Shown one piece after another: positions 37,053 to 46,164 of a DNA stretch of 64,000 bases (the first letter of the stretch is position 1; each line of letters starts with the position of its first letter). Below the pieces are notes generated by a model, which saw only the letters and a program-made list of their open reading frames with translations, ran no database searches and was not told where the DNA came from. This DNA comes from Actinokineospora terrae (GTDB lineage: Bacteria; Actinomycetota; Actinomycetes; Mycobacteriales; Pseudonocardiaceae). The stretch covers positions 124,001 to 188,000 of the forward strand of contig NZ_FOGI01000005.1 in the NCBI RefSeq assembly GCF_900111175.1. The letters are read 5' to 3'. Position numbers and translations under genes: made by a program.

Positions 37053-37454
37053 ATGAGCGACTCCACAGTCACCAAGCGCAAGCCGGTGGGCAAGGACATC
37101 TCCACCCGGCGCCGCGTCTCCAAGGCTCGCAGGCACTTCCGGCTCCGCAAGAAGGTCGCGGGCACCGTCGAGCGCCCCCGCCTGGTCGTGCACCGGTCGG
37201 CCAGGCACATCACCGCGCAGGTCATCGACGACCTCGCTGGGCACACTCTGGTCAGTGCGTCCAGCCTGGAAGCCGACGTCCGCGCGGTGGACGGCGACAA
37301 GAAGGCCCGCGCGGCCAAGGTGGGCGCTCTGCTCGCCGACCGCGCCAAGGCCGCTGGCATCGCCAAGGTCGTCTTCGACCGGGGCGGCAACAAGTACACC
37401 GGCCGGATCGCGTCGCTGGCCGACTCGGCCCGCGAAGCGGGGCTGGAGTTCTGA
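37053..37454 (+). CDS. rplR: 50S ribosomal protein L18
   Basis: 5S rRNA-binding protein (133 aa). The start is taken at ATG 37053, two bases after the rplF stop. GTG 37047, overlapping the stop, is possible and would add two residues. The core [20 protein letters not shown] and [20 protein letters not shown] are canonical. Confidence 0.97.
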   Translation: MSDSTVTKRKPVGKDISTRRRVSKARRHFRLRKKVAGTVERPRLVVHRSARHITAQVIDDLAGHTLVSASSLEADVRAVDGDKKARAAKVGALLADRAKAAGIAKVVFDRGGNKYTGRIASLADSAREAGLEF

Positions 37455-37485
37455 TGATGGTTCTGCACAAGGGAAGGAACGCCTG

Positions 37486-38151
37486 ATGCCGGGACGTACG
37501 CGGCAGTTCGGCGGCCAGGGCCAGGGCGGCCCCGGCGGCGGCCAGGGCGGCAACGACCGCGGTGAGCGCCGCGACCGGCGCGACCGCCGTGACGGTGGCG
37601 GCCGCGGTGCCGCCGCGGAGAAGACCCCGCACCTCGAGCGCGTGGTCGCCATCAACCGGGTCGCCAAGGTCGTGAAGGGCGGTCGTCGCTTCAGCTTCAC
37701 CGCCCTGGTCGTGGTCGGTGACGGCGACGGCATGGTCGGTGTCGGCTACGGCAAGGCCAAGGAGGTGCCCGCCGCGATCGCGAAGGGTGTCGAGGAGGCG
37801 AAGAAGAACTTCTTCCGCGTCCCCCGCATCGGCGGCACCATCCCGCACCCGATCCAGGGTGAGAAGGCGGCTGGCGTGGTGCTCCTGCGCCCGGCCAGTG
37901 CCGGTACCGGCGTCATCGCCGGTGGCCCGGTCCGCGCCGTCCTGGAGTGCGCGGGCGTGCACGACGTGCTGTCGAAGTCGCTGGGTAGCGACAACGCCAT
38001 CAACATCGTTCACGCGACCATGGCCGCACTGCGCGGCCTGCAGCGCCCGGAGGAGGTCGCGGCCCGCCGCGGCCTGCCGCTGGAGGACGTGGCACCCGCG
38101 GGCATGCTCCGCGCCCGCGCCGCCGCGGCCACCGCCGGGACGGGGGCGTGA
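37486..38151 (+). CDS. rpsE: 30S ribosomal protein S5
   Basis: Protein of translational fidelity (221 aa). ATG 37486 follows GGGAAGGAA (37471-37479). The first 45 residues are a Gly/Gln/Arg/Asp-rich extension typical of actinobacteria. The core starts [23 protein letters not shown]; the loop at GGRRFSF, where spectinomycin resistance changes map, is wild-type. The C-terminus is Ala/Arg-rich. Confidence 0.98.
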   Translation: MPGRTRQFGGQGQGGPGGGQGGNDRGERRDRRDRRDGGGRGAAAEKTPHLERVVAINRVAKVVKGGRRFSFTALVVVGDGDGMVGVGYGKAKEVPAAIAKGVEEAKKNFFRVPRIGGTIPHPIQGEKAAGVVLLRPASAGTGVIAGGPVRAVLECAGVHDVLSKSLGSDNAINIVHATMAALRGLQRPEEVAARRGLPLEDVAPAGMLRARAAAATAGTGA

Positions 38152-38156
38152 CGACG

Positions 38157-38339
38157 ATGGCACAGCTGAAGGTCACGCAGGTGCGCAGCTCCATCGGCAC
38201 CAAGCGCAACCACCGTGAGTCCCTCCGCACGCTCGGGCTGCGCAAGATCCGGCAGTTCACCGTGCGCGAGGACACGCCAGAGGTGCGCGGCCTCATCCAC
38301 ACCGTCCGCCACCTCGTCACCGTCGAGGAGGTCGACTGA
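38157..38339 (+). CDS. rpmD: 50S ribosomal protein L30
   Basis: Small 50S protein (60 aa). ATG 38157 is favoured over GTG 38148 because the GGGGG ribosome site at 38142-38146 is correctly spaced for it and [14 protein letters not shown] is the family start. TLGLRKI and the ending [10 protein letters not shown] are typical. It overlaps rplO by one base. Confidence 0.97.
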   Translation: MAQLKVTQVRSSIGTKRNHRESLRTLGLRKIRQFTVREDTPEVRGLIHTVRHLVTVEEVD

Positions 38340-38788
38340 TGGCCATCAAGATCCACCACCTGCGGCCAGCCGCTGGCGCCAACAAGGCCAAGACCCGTGT
38401 CGGTCGTGGTGAGGGCTCCAAGGGCAAGACCGCTGGTCGAGGCACCAAGGGCACCAAGGCGCGCAAGAACGTCCCCGCGCGCTTCGAGGGTGGCCAGATG
38501 CCGATCCAGATGCGGCTGCCGAAGCTCAAGGGCTTCAAGAACCGCTTCCGGGTCGAGTACCAGGTCGTCAACGTCGGGGACGTCGCCACGGCGTTCCCCG
38601 ACGGCGGCGACGTGAGCATCGCCGACCTGGTCCACGCCGGTCTGGTCCGCAAGGGCTCGCTGGTCAAGGTCCTGGGCAACGGCGACGTCAACGGCGTCAA
38701 GCTCAACGTCACGGCGGACAAGTTCTCCGGCTCCGCGTCGGAGAAGCTGACCGCCGCGGGTGGCACCGCCACCCTGGCGAGCGCGTAA
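38339..38788 (+). CDS. rplO: 50S ribosomal protein L15
   Basis: Late-assembly 50S protein (149 aa). [26 protein letters not shown] and the Gly/Lys-rich segment [18 protein letters not shown] are typical, as is [14 protein letters not shown]. The ATG overlaps the rpmD stop by one base. Last gene of the spc operon, followed by a strong terminator; secY is in a separate unit here. Confidence 0.99.
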   Translation: MAIKIHHLRPAAGANKAKTRVGRGEGSKGKTAGRGTKGTKARKNVPARFEGGQMPIQMRLPKLKGFKNRFRVEYQVVNVGDVATAFPDGGDVSIADLVHAGLVRKGSLVKVLGNGDVNGVKLNVTADKFSGSASEKLTAAGGTATLASA

Positions 38789-38799
38789 GCACGCTCTTC

Positions 38800-38836
38800 C
38801 CGAAGGGCCCCGGACCTCGTGTCCGGGGCCCTTCGG
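38800..38836 (+). terminator. terminator of spc operon
   Basis: A 16-bp perfect GC-rich stem (38800-38815 with 38821-38836) and a 5-nt loop CTCGT start 12 bp after the rplO stop. No clear U-run, but the stem is among the strongest in the window. Confidence 0.8.
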
Positions 38837-38913
38837 CGTCTCCCGGCGCTGAGCAGCCCCCGGATCGATCCTTCCAGCGGGCGGCGCCGGGGCGGAAGCG
38901 CGTGGTCGCTGCC

Positions 38914-38984
38914 TGTGGACAACCCGCTCCGGACTGTGGACACCTCGGCTCGATCTGTGGACAGCTCGGGTCCGGTGTGGACGG
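38914..38984 (-). repeat. phased DnaA-box-like repeats (four copies)
   Basis: TGTGGACAA (38914-38922), TGTGGACAC (38935-38943), TGTGGACAG (38956-38964) and TGTGGACGG (38976-38984) are spaced 21, 21 and 20 bp apart, i.e. two helical turns. On the minus strand the first is TTGTCCACA, the actinobacterial DnaA-box consensus. They lie in the 225-bp gap between the spc terminator and the LysE-family gene. Confidence 0.7.
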
Positions 38985-39061
38985 CCGGCGGCCGGGCAAC
39001 TCTGGTGATTTCCCGGTTTAAGCCCTTGGCCGGGACAACCATCGGATGATAGGACTCCGCC

Positions 39062-39676
39062 ATGTGGGTCCTCGTGTTCCTCGGTGCGGCGTTCCTGGTG
39101 GCCATGACGCCCGGGGCGAACAACCTCCTCGGCATGCACCACGGCATGCGCTACGGCCCGGCCCGCGGGGTCACCGCGCTGGTCGGGCGGCTGACCGGGT
39201 TCGCGCTGCTGATCACCGCCGTGGCGGCCGGGCTGGGCAGCCTGCTGGCCGCCTCCGAGATCGCGCTCACCGTCGTCAAGTGGGCCGGTGTCGGGTACCT
39301 GGTCTACCTGGGCGCAAGGATCCTGCTGACCAGGCAGGTCCCTGAAGAGGTGCCGGAGGAGCAGGTGGCACCGAACCTGATCAGCCTGGCGCGCAAGGAG
39401 TTCCTCGTCGCGGTGACCAACCCCAAGGCGGTGCTGATCTTCACCGCCTTCGTGCCGCAGTTCGTCGAGCCCGACCGCGGGCCGGTGACCGTCCAGGTCC
39501 TGCTGCTCGGCGCGCTGTACCTGCTGGCAGAGCTGGTCGCCGGGAGCATCTACGTCGGGGTCGGCGCGGTGGTCAGGGCGGTGCGGATGAGCAGGCGCGC
39601 GCACCGGCGGTTGGACCAGGGAACCGGGGTCATCCTGCTCGGAATGGCCGCGCTGTTAGCCACGTCACCCCGCTGA
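39062..39676 (+). CDS. LysE/RhtB family amino-acid exporter
   Basis: Predicted inner-membrane exporter (204 aa) with about six hydrophobic segments. The N-terminal motif MTPGANNLLGMHHGMRYG is the LysE-family signature, with PGA in place of the common PGP. The NPKAVLIFTAFVPQFV segment is also typical. Substrates in the family are amino acids or related small molecules; the one here cannot be told. The gene stands alone between two terminated ribosomal units, with only a weak ribosome site. Upstream lies the phased TGTGGAC repeat array. Confidence 0.8.
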   Translation: MWVLVFLGAAFLVAMTPGANNLLGMHHGMRYGPARGVTALVGRLTGFALLITAVAAGLGSLLAASEIALTVVKWAGVGYLVYLGARILLTRQVPEEVPEEQVAPNLISLARKEFLVAVTNPKAVLIFTAFVPQFVEPDRGPVTVQVLLLGALYLLAELVAGSIYVGVGAVVRAVRMSRRAHRRLDQGTGVILLGMAALLATSPR

Positions 39677-39732
39677 AGCCCGTTGTCCGGCAGGATCTCG
39701 GTACCTCGGGGTGCTGGAGGCCGCGGGCGTGC

Positions 39733-39741
39733 TGTTAGAGT
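39733..39741 (+). promoter_or_regulatory. candidate secY promoter (extended -10 TGTTAGAGT)
   Basis: TAGAGT (39736-39741) preceded by TGT gives an extended -10 motif; no good -35 is seen at 16-18 bp. Transcription would start near 39748, about 136 nt before secY. Confidence 0.45.
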
Positions 39742-39781
39742 CGAGAGCACGCTTCGAGGTCAGTTGCCCCGGAGCGCCCCT

Positions 39782-39804
39782 GGCCTGCCAATACCTGGCA
39801 GGCC
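39782..39804 (+). promoter_or_regulatory. hairpin in secY leader
   Basis: A perfect 9-bp stem GGCCTGCCA (39782-39790) / TGGCAGGCC (39796-39804) with loop ATACC lies in the predicted secY leader, about 80 nt before the start codon. It may be a control element for secY-adk-map. Confidence 0.5.
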
Positions 39805-39883
39805 GACCCTGTACCCGCCGGCGCAAAGCCGGTTCAGCCGTTCACCGGTAATGAGCTGCCGGTGACGCCGAGGAGGTTCTTGC

Positions 39884-41185
39884 GTGTTCAGCGCCTTCCG
39901 CTCGGCTCTCGCGACGCCGGACTTGCGCCGTAAGATCCTTTTCACGCTCGGGATCATCGTGGTCTACCGGATCGGTGCCTTGCTGCCGTCGCCGGGCGTG
40001 TCCTACCCGAACGTGCAGAAGTGCCTCGACCTCGTCGACAACAGCGGCATCTACGGCCTGCTGAACCTGTTCAGCGGCGGAGCCCTGCTCCAGTTGTCGG
40101 TGTTCGCGCTGGGCATCATGCCCTACATCACCGCGAGCATCATCATCCAGCTGTTGACGGTGGTGATCCCCCGCTTCGAGCAGCTGAAGAAGGAAGGCCA
40201 GGCGGGCCAGGGCAAGCTCACGCAGTACACGCGCTACCTCACCATCGCGCTGGCCGTGCTGCAGGCGACCGGCATCGTCGCGATGGCCGACCGCAAGCAG
40301 CTGTTCGGCAACTGCCCGGACGACATCATCCCGAACAGCAACATCTTCACGCTGTCCGTCGTGGTGATCACCATGACCGCGGGCACCGCGCTGATCATGT
40401 GGTTCGGCGAGCTGATCACCGAGCGCGGCATCGGCAACGGCATGTCGCTGCTGATGTTCGTCAACATCGCCGCGCGCATCCCGTCCGAGGGCATGAACAT
40501 CCTCAAGCAGAACGGCGGCCTGGTCTTCGCCATCGTCTGCGTGTTCGGCCTGCTGATCATCGCCAGCGTCGTGTTCATCGAGCAGGGCCAGCGCCGCATC
40601 CCGGTGCAGTACGCCAAGCGCATGATCGGTCGCCGGATGTACGGCGGCACCTCGACCTACCTGCCGCTGAAGGTCAACCAGGCCGGTGTCATCCCGGTGA
40701 TCTTCGCGTCCTCGCTGCTCTACCTGCCGGACCTGATCTCCCGGCTGGTCGGCCAGGACAGCTCCGCCTGGCAGCGCTTCATCGCCGACCACATCGTGAA
40801 CCAGGCCAGCTGGGTGCACATCGGCATCTACTTCGCGCTGATCATCTTCTTCACCTACTTCTACATCACCATCACGTTCAACGTGAACGAGCGTGCTGAC
40901 GAGATGAAGAAGTTCGGCGGGTTCATCCCCGGCATCCGCCCGGGCCGCCCGACGTCGGAGTACCTGAGCTTCGTGTTGAGCCGCATCACGCTCCCCGGCT
41001 CGATCTACCTCGGCATCATCGCGGTGCTGCCGAACTTCTTCCTCGAAGTCACCGGTCAAGGCCAGAACCAGAACTTCCCGTTCGGCGGTACCGCCGTGCT
41101 CATCATGGTGGGCGTCGGCCTTGACACGGTGAAGCAGATCGAGAGCCAGCTGATGCAGCGCAACTACGAAGGGTTCCTCAAGTGA
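39884..41185 (+). CDS. secY: protein translocase subunit SecY
   Basis: Channel of the Sec export machinery (433 aa, ten membrane helices). GTG 39884 follows AGGAGG (39871-39876). [22 protein letters not shown], the plug region [12 protein letters not shown], and the cytoplasmic loops with [13 protein letters not shown] and [12 protein letters not shown] are characteristic. The stop overlaps the adk start by four bases (GTGA). It serves general secretion, including the signal-peptide proteins in this window. Confidence 0.99.
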   Translation: MFSAFRSALATPDLRRKILFTLGIIVVYRIGALLPSPGVSYPNVQKCLDLVDNSGIYGLLNLFSGGALLQLSVFALGIMPYITASIIIQLLTVVIPRFEQLKKEGQAGQGKLTQYTRYLTIALAVLQATGIVAMADRKQLFGNCPDDIIPNSNIFTLSVVVITMTAGTALIMWFGELITERGIGNGMSLLMFVNIAARIPSEGMNILKQNGGLVFAIVCVFGLLIIASVVFIEQGQRRIPVQYAKRMIGRRMYGGTSTYLPLKVNQAGVIPVIFASSLLYLPDLISRLVGQDSSAWQRFIADHIVNQASWVHIGIYFALIIFFTYFYITITFNVNERADEMKKFGGFIPGIRPGRPTSEYLSFVLSRITLPGSIYLGIIAVLPNFFLEVTGQGQNQNFPFGGTAVLIMVGVGLDTVKQIESQLMQRNYEGFLK

Positions 41186-41736
41186 CGCGTGTTGTTCTCG
41201 TTGGACCGCCCGGAGCGGGCAAGGGCACCCAGGCGACAGCGCTGAGCGAACAGCTCGGTGTACCGCACATCTCCACCGGGGACCTGTTCCGGGCGCACAT
41301 CGCGAACAACACCGAGCTCGGCCAGGACGTCCGGCGGTACCTGGACTCCGGCCAGCTCGTGCCGGACGAGGTCACCAACGAGATGGTCCGCGAGCGGCTC
41401 GAGGAGCCGGACGCGCGCGCGGGCTTCCTGCTCGACGGGTTCCCGCGCAACGTGGGCCAGGCCGAGGTGCTCGGCAAGATCCTGAGCAGCACCGGCCAGG
41501 CGATCGACGCGGTGGTGGAGTTCAAGGTCGACGAGGACGTCGTGGTCAAGCGGCTGCTGGCCAGGGGCCGCACCGACGACAACGAGGACGTCATCCGCCG
41601 CCGCCAGGAGATCTACCGCTCCGAGACCGCGCCGCTGCTGAGCTACTACGGCGACTCGGTGATCACCGTCGACGCCGTCGGCGAGGTCGGCGACATCACC
41701 GAGCGCGTGCTCTCGGCGCTGCGCGACCGGACGTGA
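41182..41736 (+). CDS. adk: adenylate kinase
   Basis: Converts AMP and ATP to two ADP (184 aa). P-loop GPPGAGKGT at residues 8-16, the AMP-site motif [12 protein letters not shown], and LLDGFPRN. The LID segment is short, as in other actinobacterial enzymes of about 181 aa, and lacks zinc cysteines. GTG 41182 overlaps the secY stop; the operon order secY-adk-map is standard. Confidence 0.98.
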   Translation: MTRVVLVGPPGAGKGTQATALSEQLGVPHISTGDLFRAHIANNTELGQDVRRYLDSGQLVPDEVTNEMVRERLEEPDARAGFLLDGFPRNVGQAEVLGKILSSTGQAIDAVVEFKVDEDVVVKRLLARGRTDDNEDVIRRRQEIYRSETAPLLSYYGDSVITVDAVGEVGDITERVLSALRDRT

Positions 41737-41789
41737 CCGGTGGTCTGCTCGGCGGTCTCCGGCTCACCATCGCGTCCTGGAAGTCGCGG

Positions 41790-42560
41790 ATGATCGAGAT
41801 CAAGACACCGGCCCAGCTCGACGCCATGCGCGCCGCTGGGCTGGTGGTGGCCAGCGCCCTGGCCGCGGTCGCCGAGGCGGCCAAGGCCGGGGTCAGCACC
41901 GCCGAGCTCGACGAGCTCGCCGAGCAGACCATCCGCGACGCCGGTGCGGTGCCCTCGTTCAAGGGCTACCACGGCTTCCCGGCCAGCATCTGCGCCTCGG
42001 TCAACGAGCAGATCGTGCACGGCATCCCCTCGCGCGGGCAGGTGCTCGCCGACGGCGACCTCATCTCCGTCGACTGCGGCGCCATCCTCGACGACTGGCA
42101 CGGCGACTCGGCGGTGACGCTGTTCGTCGGGTCGGTCACCGACGCCGAGCAGGCGCTCTCGGACGCCACCCGCGACGCCATGCGCGCGGGCATCGCCGCG
42201 GTCACCCCTGGTGCCCGGCTCACCGACATCTCCCACGCGATCGAGACCTCGGTTCACGCGAGCGAGCGAACGCACGGTCGCCAGTACGGCATCGTGCGCG
42301 AGTACGGCGGCCACGGCATCGGCAGCGCCATGCACATGGACCCGTTCCTGCCCAACTACGGCAAGCCCGGCAAGGGCCCGCGGCTGCGCGTCGGCATGGC
42401 GATCGCCATCGAACCGATGCTCACCCTGGGTGTCGAGGAGACCGTCGAGCTCGAGGACGGCTGGACCGTGGTCACCGCGGACGGCTCGCGCGCCGCGCAC
42501 TGGGAGCACACCGTCGCGGTCACCGACGACGGCCCCTGGGTGCTGACCGCCCCCGAGTAG
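41790..42560 (+). CDS. map: methionine aminopeptidase, type I
   Basis: Removes the N-terminal Met from new proteins (256 aa from ATG 41790). The five metal ligands are D95 (VDCGA), D106 (HGDSA), H175 (GHGIG), E208 (IEPM) and E239 (WEHT). The frame is open back to GTG 41733, which overlaps the adk stop. ATG 41790 is preferred because GGAAG precedes it and [17 protein letters not shown] is the normal start. Last gene of the secY unit. Confidence 0.97.
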   Translation: MIEIKTPAQLDAMRAAGLVVASALAAVAEAAKAGVSTAELDELAEQTIRDAGAVPSFKGYHGFPASICASVNEQIVHGIPSRGQVLADGDLISVDCGAILDDWHGDSAVTLFVGSVTDAEQALSDATRDAMRAGIAAVTPGARLTDISHAIETSVHASERTHGRQYGIVREYGGHGIGSAMHMDPFLPNYGKPGKGPRLRVGMAIAIEPMLTLGVEETVELEDGWTVVTADGSRAAHWEHTVAVTDDGPWVLTAPE

Positions 42561-42575
42561 GCCGTCCCCCGGCCG

Positions 42576-42600
42576 ATACCCCCCGATTTGGGGCCGGTAT
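42576..42600 (+). terminator. possible terminator after map
   Basis: ATACC plus CCCC (42576-42584) pairs with GGGG (42590-42593) and GGTAT (42596-42600) across a 2-nt bulge, with loop GATTT. It lies 16 bp after the map stop. It overlaps the candidate infA promoter, so its role is uncertain. Confidence 0.35.
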
Positions 42601-42617
42601 ACACACGCGCGTACACT
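42588..42617 (+). promoter_or_regulatory. candidate infA promoter (TTGGGG-N18-TACACT)
   Basis: TTGGGG (42588-42593) and TACACT (42612-42617) are 18 bp apart. Transcription would start near 42624, giving a leader of about 118 nt before infA. Confidence 0.4.
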
Positions 42618-42741
42618 TGACCGCTGGCGCTCTAATGCGCCGATTCCGTCGTGCGTGTCATCCGGGTGGGGGTCGTTCTGGCCACCCCGCGCGTCCGGCG
42701 GTAAGCCGAAGCTACACCCACCGTCACGAAACGCGGAGGAC

Positions 42742-42963
42742 ATGGGCAAGAAGGACGGGGCCATCGAGGTCGAAGGCCGCGTGGTCGAGCCACTCCCCAA
42801 CGCGATGTTCCGCGTCGAGTTGGAGAACGGCCACAAGGTGCTGGCACACATCAGCGGCAAGATGCGGCAGCACTACATCCGCATCCTGCCCGAGGACCGG
42901 GTTGTCGTAGAGCTGTCGCCCTACGACCTGTCCCGCGGCCGCATCGTCTACCGCTACAAGTGA
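42742..42963 (+). CDS. infA: translation initiation factor IF-1
   Basis: S1-like OB-fold initiation factor that binds the 30S A site (73 aa). ATG 42742 follows GGAGGA (42735-42740). [27 protein letters not shown] and the C-terminal [14 protein letters not shown] are canonical. Upstream in-frame codons are not part of the family and are ignored. First gene of the infA-rpmJ-rpsM unit. Confidence 0.99.
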   Translation: MGKKDGAIEVEGRVVEPLPNAMFRVELENGHKVLAHISGKMRQHYIRILPEDRVVVELSPYDLSRGRIVYRYK

Positions 42964-42965
42964 CG

Positions 42966-43017
42966 TTCCCGGCCGACCAGCCGGGAAGCCACTATCGGTG
43001 CCCCCGCACGGGGGCAC
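42966..43017 (+). promoter_or_regulatory. two tandem hairpins between infA and rpmJ
   Basis: Stem 1: TTCCCGGC (42966-42973) / GCCGGGAA (42980-42987), loop CGACCA. Stem 2: GTGCCCCC (42998-43005) / GGGGGCAC (43010-43017), loop GCAC. Together they occupy most of the 79-bp gap. They may set relative levels of infA and rpmJ. Confidence 0.55.
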
Positions 43018-43042
43018 GCGGCCGAAGCAGGAGAAGACAGAC

Positions 43043-43156
43043 GTGAAGGTCAACCCGAGCGTCAAGAAGATCTGCGACAAGTGCAAGGTGATCCGCCGCC
43101 ACGGCCGGGTCATGGTGATCTGCGAGAACCTGCGCCACAAGCAGCGCCAGGGCTGA
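43043..43156 (+). CDS. rpmJ: 50S ribosomal protein L36, zinc-binding type
   Basis: Smallest ribosomal protein (37 aa). GTG 43043 follows a GGAGAAGA site. It begins [19 protein letters not shown] and has the zinc ribbon C11, C14, C27 and H32. This is the zinc-containing (C+) form; a zinc-free paralogue, if any, is outside the window. It is flanked on both sides by hairpins. Confidence 0.98.
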   Translation: MKVNPSVKKICDKCKVIRRHGRVMVICENLRHKQRQG

Positions 43157-43221
43157 GCACGCTCACCGCCTAGCCGGTCGCCGAGCTACGCGACAGCAAG
43201 GAAGAGGACCTCCCGCCACCT

Positions 43222-43284
43222 GTCGGGTCACACGGACCCGACTCACCCCCGGACTCCAGGCCGGGGCCTGGGTAGCCACCCAGG
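43222..43284 (+). promoter_or_regulatory. hairpins in rpmJ-rpsM gap
   Basis: GTCGGGTC (43222-43229) / GACCCGAC (43235-43242) and CCTGGGT (43267-43273) / ACCCAGG (43278-43284) are clear stems. CCCCGG (43247-43252) / CCGGGG (43261-43266) could form between them. They fill the 177-bp gap before rpsM. Confidence 0.45.
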
Positions 43285-43333
43285 GCGGTGCGGGAGAAGA
43301 CCTGGGGATCACTGACGAGGAGATACCGCCAGA

Positions 43334-43714
43334 ATGGCACGTGTCGCAGGCGTAGACCTCCCCCGCGAGAAGCGGATGGAGATCGCGCTGACCTACATCT
43401 TCGGTATCGGTCGGACCCGCTCCAAGGAGCTGCTGACCGCCACCGGGATCAGCCCGGACCTGCGGGCCAAGGACCTGTCCGACGAGGACGTCGTCCGGCT
43501 CCGGGACTACATCGAGACGAACTTCAAGGTCGAGGGTGACCTCCGCCGCGAGGTGCAGGCCGACATCCGACGCAAGATCGAGATCGGCTGCTACGAGGGT
43601 CTGCGGTGGCGCCGCGGTCTTCCCGTCCGCGGCCAGCGGACGAAGACCAACGCCCGTACCCGCAAGGGGCCGAAGAAGACCGTCGCCGGCAAGAAGAAGG
43701 CCGGAAAGAAGTGA
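43334..43714 (+). CDS. rpsM: 30S ribosomal protein S13
   Basis: 30S head protein contacting P-site tRNA (126 aa). [26 protein letters not shown] and [25 protein letters not shown] are canonical; the tail is Lys-rich. The stop overlaps a GTG that opens a small ORF before rpsK. Confidence 0.99.
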   Translation: MARVAGVDLPREKRMEIALTYIFGIGRTRSKELLTATGISPDLRAKDLSDEDVVRLRDYIETNFKVEGDLRREVQADIRRKIEIGCYEGLRWRRGLPVRGQRTKTNARTRKGPKKTVAGKKKAGKK

Positions 43715-43893
43715 CCAAGAGCTGCGAGACCGTGGTCGCCGTCGTTCCCCAACGACGTCGGAACCGGGCCTTCATGGCCCTCACCGTCGCGCCCAAGTGC
43801 GCCCGCCCGGCAGCACTGCGCGAGCTCTACACGGACGCCGGATCAATCATCCGCAACGCAGCTCCTGAGATCACCACCTCGCGCACCAGCTAG
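43711..43893 (+). CDS. possible small coupled ORF between rpsM and rpsK
   Basis: A 60-codon frame from GTG 43711, overlapping the rpsM stop (GTGA), preceded by GGAAAG. It ends at TAG 43891-43893, which itself overlaps the AGGAG site of rpsK. About 49 of 60 third codon positions are G or C, close to real genes here. The product would be small and basic ([25 protein letters not shown]) with two Cys. I do not recognise it. The gap of 194 bp at this junction is larger than usual in actinobacteria. It may be a real small protein, a coupling leader peptide or chance. Confidence 0.4.
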   Translation: MTKSCETVVAVVPQRRRNRAFMALTVAPKCARPAALRELYTDAGSIIRNAAPEITTSRTS

Positions 43894-43908
43894 GAGAAAC
43901 CCGCAGAC

Positions 43909-44316
43909 ATGCCACCGAAGTCGCGTACCGGCGCCGGAGTCAAGAAGGTCCGGCGCAAGGAAAAGAAGAACGTCTCCCACGGGCACGCCCACATCAAGAG
44001 CACGTTCAACAACACGATCGTCTCCATCACCGACCCGACCGGCGCCGTGATCGCCTGGGCGTCCTCCGGTCACGTCGGCTTCAAGGGGTCGCGCAAGTCC
44101 ACCCCCTTCGCCGCGCAGATGGCAGCCGAGAACGCCGCCCGCAAGGCGGCCGAGCACGGCATGAAGAAGGTCGACGTGTTCGTGAAGGGCCCCGGCTCCG
44201 GCCGGGAGACCGCGATCCGCTCGCTGCAGGCGGCGGGCCTCGAGGTCGGCACCATCCAGGACGTGACGCCTCAGCCGCACAACGGCTGCCGCCCGCCCAA
44301 GCGGCGCCGGGTCTGA
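43909..44316 (+). CDS. rpsK: 30S ribosomal protein S11
   Basis: 30S platform protein near the mRNA exit (135 aa). [46 protein letters not shown] and the ending [12 protein letters not shown] are canonical. The AGGAG site lies over the stop of the small upstream ORF, 12 nt before the ATG. Confidence 0.99.
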   Translation: MPPKSRTGAGVKKVRRKEKKNVSHGHAHIKSTFNNTIVSITDPTGAVIAWASSGHVGFKGSRKSTPFAAQMAAENAARKAAEHGMKKVDVFVKGPGSGRETAIRSLQAAGLEVGTIQDVTPQPHNGCRPPKRRRV

Positions 44317-44339
44317 GGAACGGGGAGGACTAGAAAGAC

Positions 44340-44945
44340 ATGGCACGTTACACCGGCCCGGCCACCCGTATCTCGCGGCGCCTCAAGGTCGACCTCATCG
44401 GTGGCGACCAGGCGTTCGAACGCCGTCCCTACCCGCCCGGCCAGCACGGCCGCGGCCGGAGCAAGGACACCGAGTACCTGCAGCAGCTGCAGGAGAAGCA
44501 GAAGGCGCGCTACACCTACGGCATCCTGGAGCGGCAGTTCCGCCGCTACTACGAGGCCGCCGCGCGCCGCAAGGGCAAGACCGGTGAGGTCCTGCTCCAG
44601 CTGCTCGAGTCCCGCCTCGACAACGTGGTCTACCGCGCAGGCCTGGCCCGCACCCGCCGCCAGGCCCGCCAGCTGGTCAGCCACGGGCACTTCATCGTGA
44701 ACGGCAAGAAGGTCAACATCCCCAGCTTCAAGGTGTCGAAGTTCGACATCATCGACGTGAAGCCGAAGTCGTTGCCCACCCTGCCGTTCGTCGCGGCCAA
44801 GGAGGCCTACGGCGACCGCCCGATCCCGGGCTGGCTGCAGGTCGTCCCGTCGACCCTGCGCATCCTCGTGCACCAGCTGCCCGAGCGCGCGCAGATCGAC
44901 GTCCCGGTCCAGGAACAGCTGATCGTCGAGTTCTACTCGAAGTAA
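44340..44945 (+). CDS. rpsD: 30S ribosomal protein S4
   Basis: Primary 16S-binding protein (201 aa). MARYTGPATRISRRL, RRPYPPGQHGRGR and the S4 domain (SRLDNVVYRAGLARTRRQARQLVSHGHFIVNG) are typical. The N-terminus lacks zinc cysteines (C- type). It precedes rpoA across a 123-bp gap with a strong palindrome. Confidence 0.99.
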   Translation: MARYTGPATRISRRLKVDLIGGDQAFERRPYPPGQHGRGRSKDTEYLQQLQEKQKARYTYGILERQFRRYYEAAARRKGKTGEVLLQLLESRLDNVVYRAGLARTRRQARQLVSHGHFIVNGKKVNIPSFKVSKFDIIDVKPKSLPTLPFVAAKEAYGDRPIPGWLQVVPSTLRILVHQLPERAQIDVPVQEQLIVEFYSK

Positions 44946-44981
44946 GCCGTTCGGGGGCGGTGGCGCCGAGTGCCGCCGCCC

Positions 44982-45013
44982 CGGCCGCGGTACCCGCCCG
45001 GGTACCGCGGCCG
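44982..45013 (+). promoter_or_regulatory. 32-bp palindrome between rpsD and rpoA
   Basis: Arms 44982-44996 and 44999-45013 are perfectly complementary (15 bp, nominal loop 2 nt), beginning CGGCCGCGG. A weaker GC-rich stem lies just before it (44953-44981). There is no U-run. It may reduce read-through into rpoA or be a processing site. Confidence 0.5.
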
Positions 45014-45068
45014 TCCCAGTCACCACCGGCGTCAAATAGCGGGCGCCCCGGGAAGGAAGAACTTAGAA

Positions 45069-46118
45069 GTGCTCATCTCACAGCGTCCTGGCCTCGCCGA
45101 GGAGCCGGTCAACGAGACCCGCTCCCGCTTCGTCATCGAGCCGCTCGAGCCCGGTTTCGGCTACACCCTGGGCAACTCGCTGCGGCGGACCCTGTTGTCC
45201 TCGATCCCCGGTGCCTCGGTCACCAGCATCCGCATCGACGGGGTGCTGCACGAGTTCACCACCGTGCCGGGGGTCAAGGAGGACGTCACCGACATCATCC
45301 TCAACCTCAAGGAGCTCGTCGTCTCCTCGGAGGAGGACGAGCCGGTGACGATGTACCTGCGCAAGCAGGGCCCCGGTGAGGTCACCGCCGGTGACATCGT
45401 GCCGCCTGCGGGCGTCACGGTGCACAACCCCGACCTGCACATCGCGACCCTGAACAGCAAGGGCAAGCTGGAGATCGAGCTCGTCGTCGAGCGCGGTCGC
45501 GGCTACGTCCCCGCTGTGCAGAACAAGCAGGCGGGCGCGGAGATCGGCCGGATCCCGGTCGACTCGATCTACTCCCCGGTCCTCAAGGTCACCTACAAGG
45601 TCGAGGCCACCCGCGTCGAGCAGCGCACCGACTTCGACAAGCTGATCCTCGACGTCGAGACCAAGCCGTCGATCACCCCGCGCGACGCCGTCGCCTCCGC
45701 GGGCAAGACGCTGGTCGAGCTGTTCGGGCTCGCCCGCGAGCTCAACATCGACGCGGAGGGCATCGAGATCGGCCCGTCGCCGCAGGAGGCGGACACCATC
45801 GCCGCCTACGCGATGCCGATCGAGGACCTCGACCTCACCGTGCGCTCGTACAACTGCCTCAAGCGCGAGGGCATCCACACCGTGGGCGAGCTGGTCTCGC
45901 GCAGCGAGGCGGACCTGCTGGACATCCGCAACTTCGGTGCCAAGTCCATCGACGAGGTCAAGATGAAGCTCGTCGGCCTGGGCCTGGCGCTCAAGGACAG
46001 CCCGCCCGGGTTCGACCCGACCGCGGCCGCGACCGACTTCGCCGCGGACACGTGGACCGACAGCCCGGACACCGGCACCGATGACGGCCAGGACTACGCA
46101 GAGACCGAGCAGCTCTAG
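45069..46118 (+). CDS. rpoA: RNA polymerase alpha subunit
   Basis: Assembly and regulator-contact subunit (349 aa). GTG 45069 is chosen because it gives [21 protein letters not shown], the actinobacterial start; upstream in-frame residues are Pro-rich noise over the palindrome. The NTD includes [19 protein letters not shown]. The CTD (about 245-315) keeps [14 protein letters not shown] with the Arg that contacts UP-element DNA. An acidic tail ends the protein. Confidence 0.99.
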   Translation: MLISQRPGLAEEPVNETRSRFVIEPLEPGFGYTLGNSLRRTLLSSIPGASVTSIRIDGVLHEFTTVPGVKEDVTDIILNLKELVVSSEEDEPVTMYLRKQGPGEVTAGDIVPPAGVTVHNPDLHIATLNSKGKLEIELVVERGRGYVPAVQNKQAGAEIGRIPVDSIYSPVLKVTYKVEATRVEQRTDFDKLILDVETKPSITPRDAVASAGKTLVELFGLARELNIDAEGIEIGPSPQEADTIAAYAMPIEDLDLTVRSYNCLKREGIHTVGELVSRSEADLLDIRNFGAKSIDEVKMKLVGLGLALKDSPPGFDPTAAATDFAADTWTDSPDTGTDDGQDYAETEQL

Positions 46119-46164
46119 TCCTGACTGGACTTCTTGAGCAGCGGATTTCCCCAAGGAGCAAGCA

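Noticed and set aside
38148..38156. GTG 38148 as rpmD start
   Set aside because: The ribosome site would be only one base away; ATG 38157 fits both spacing and family.
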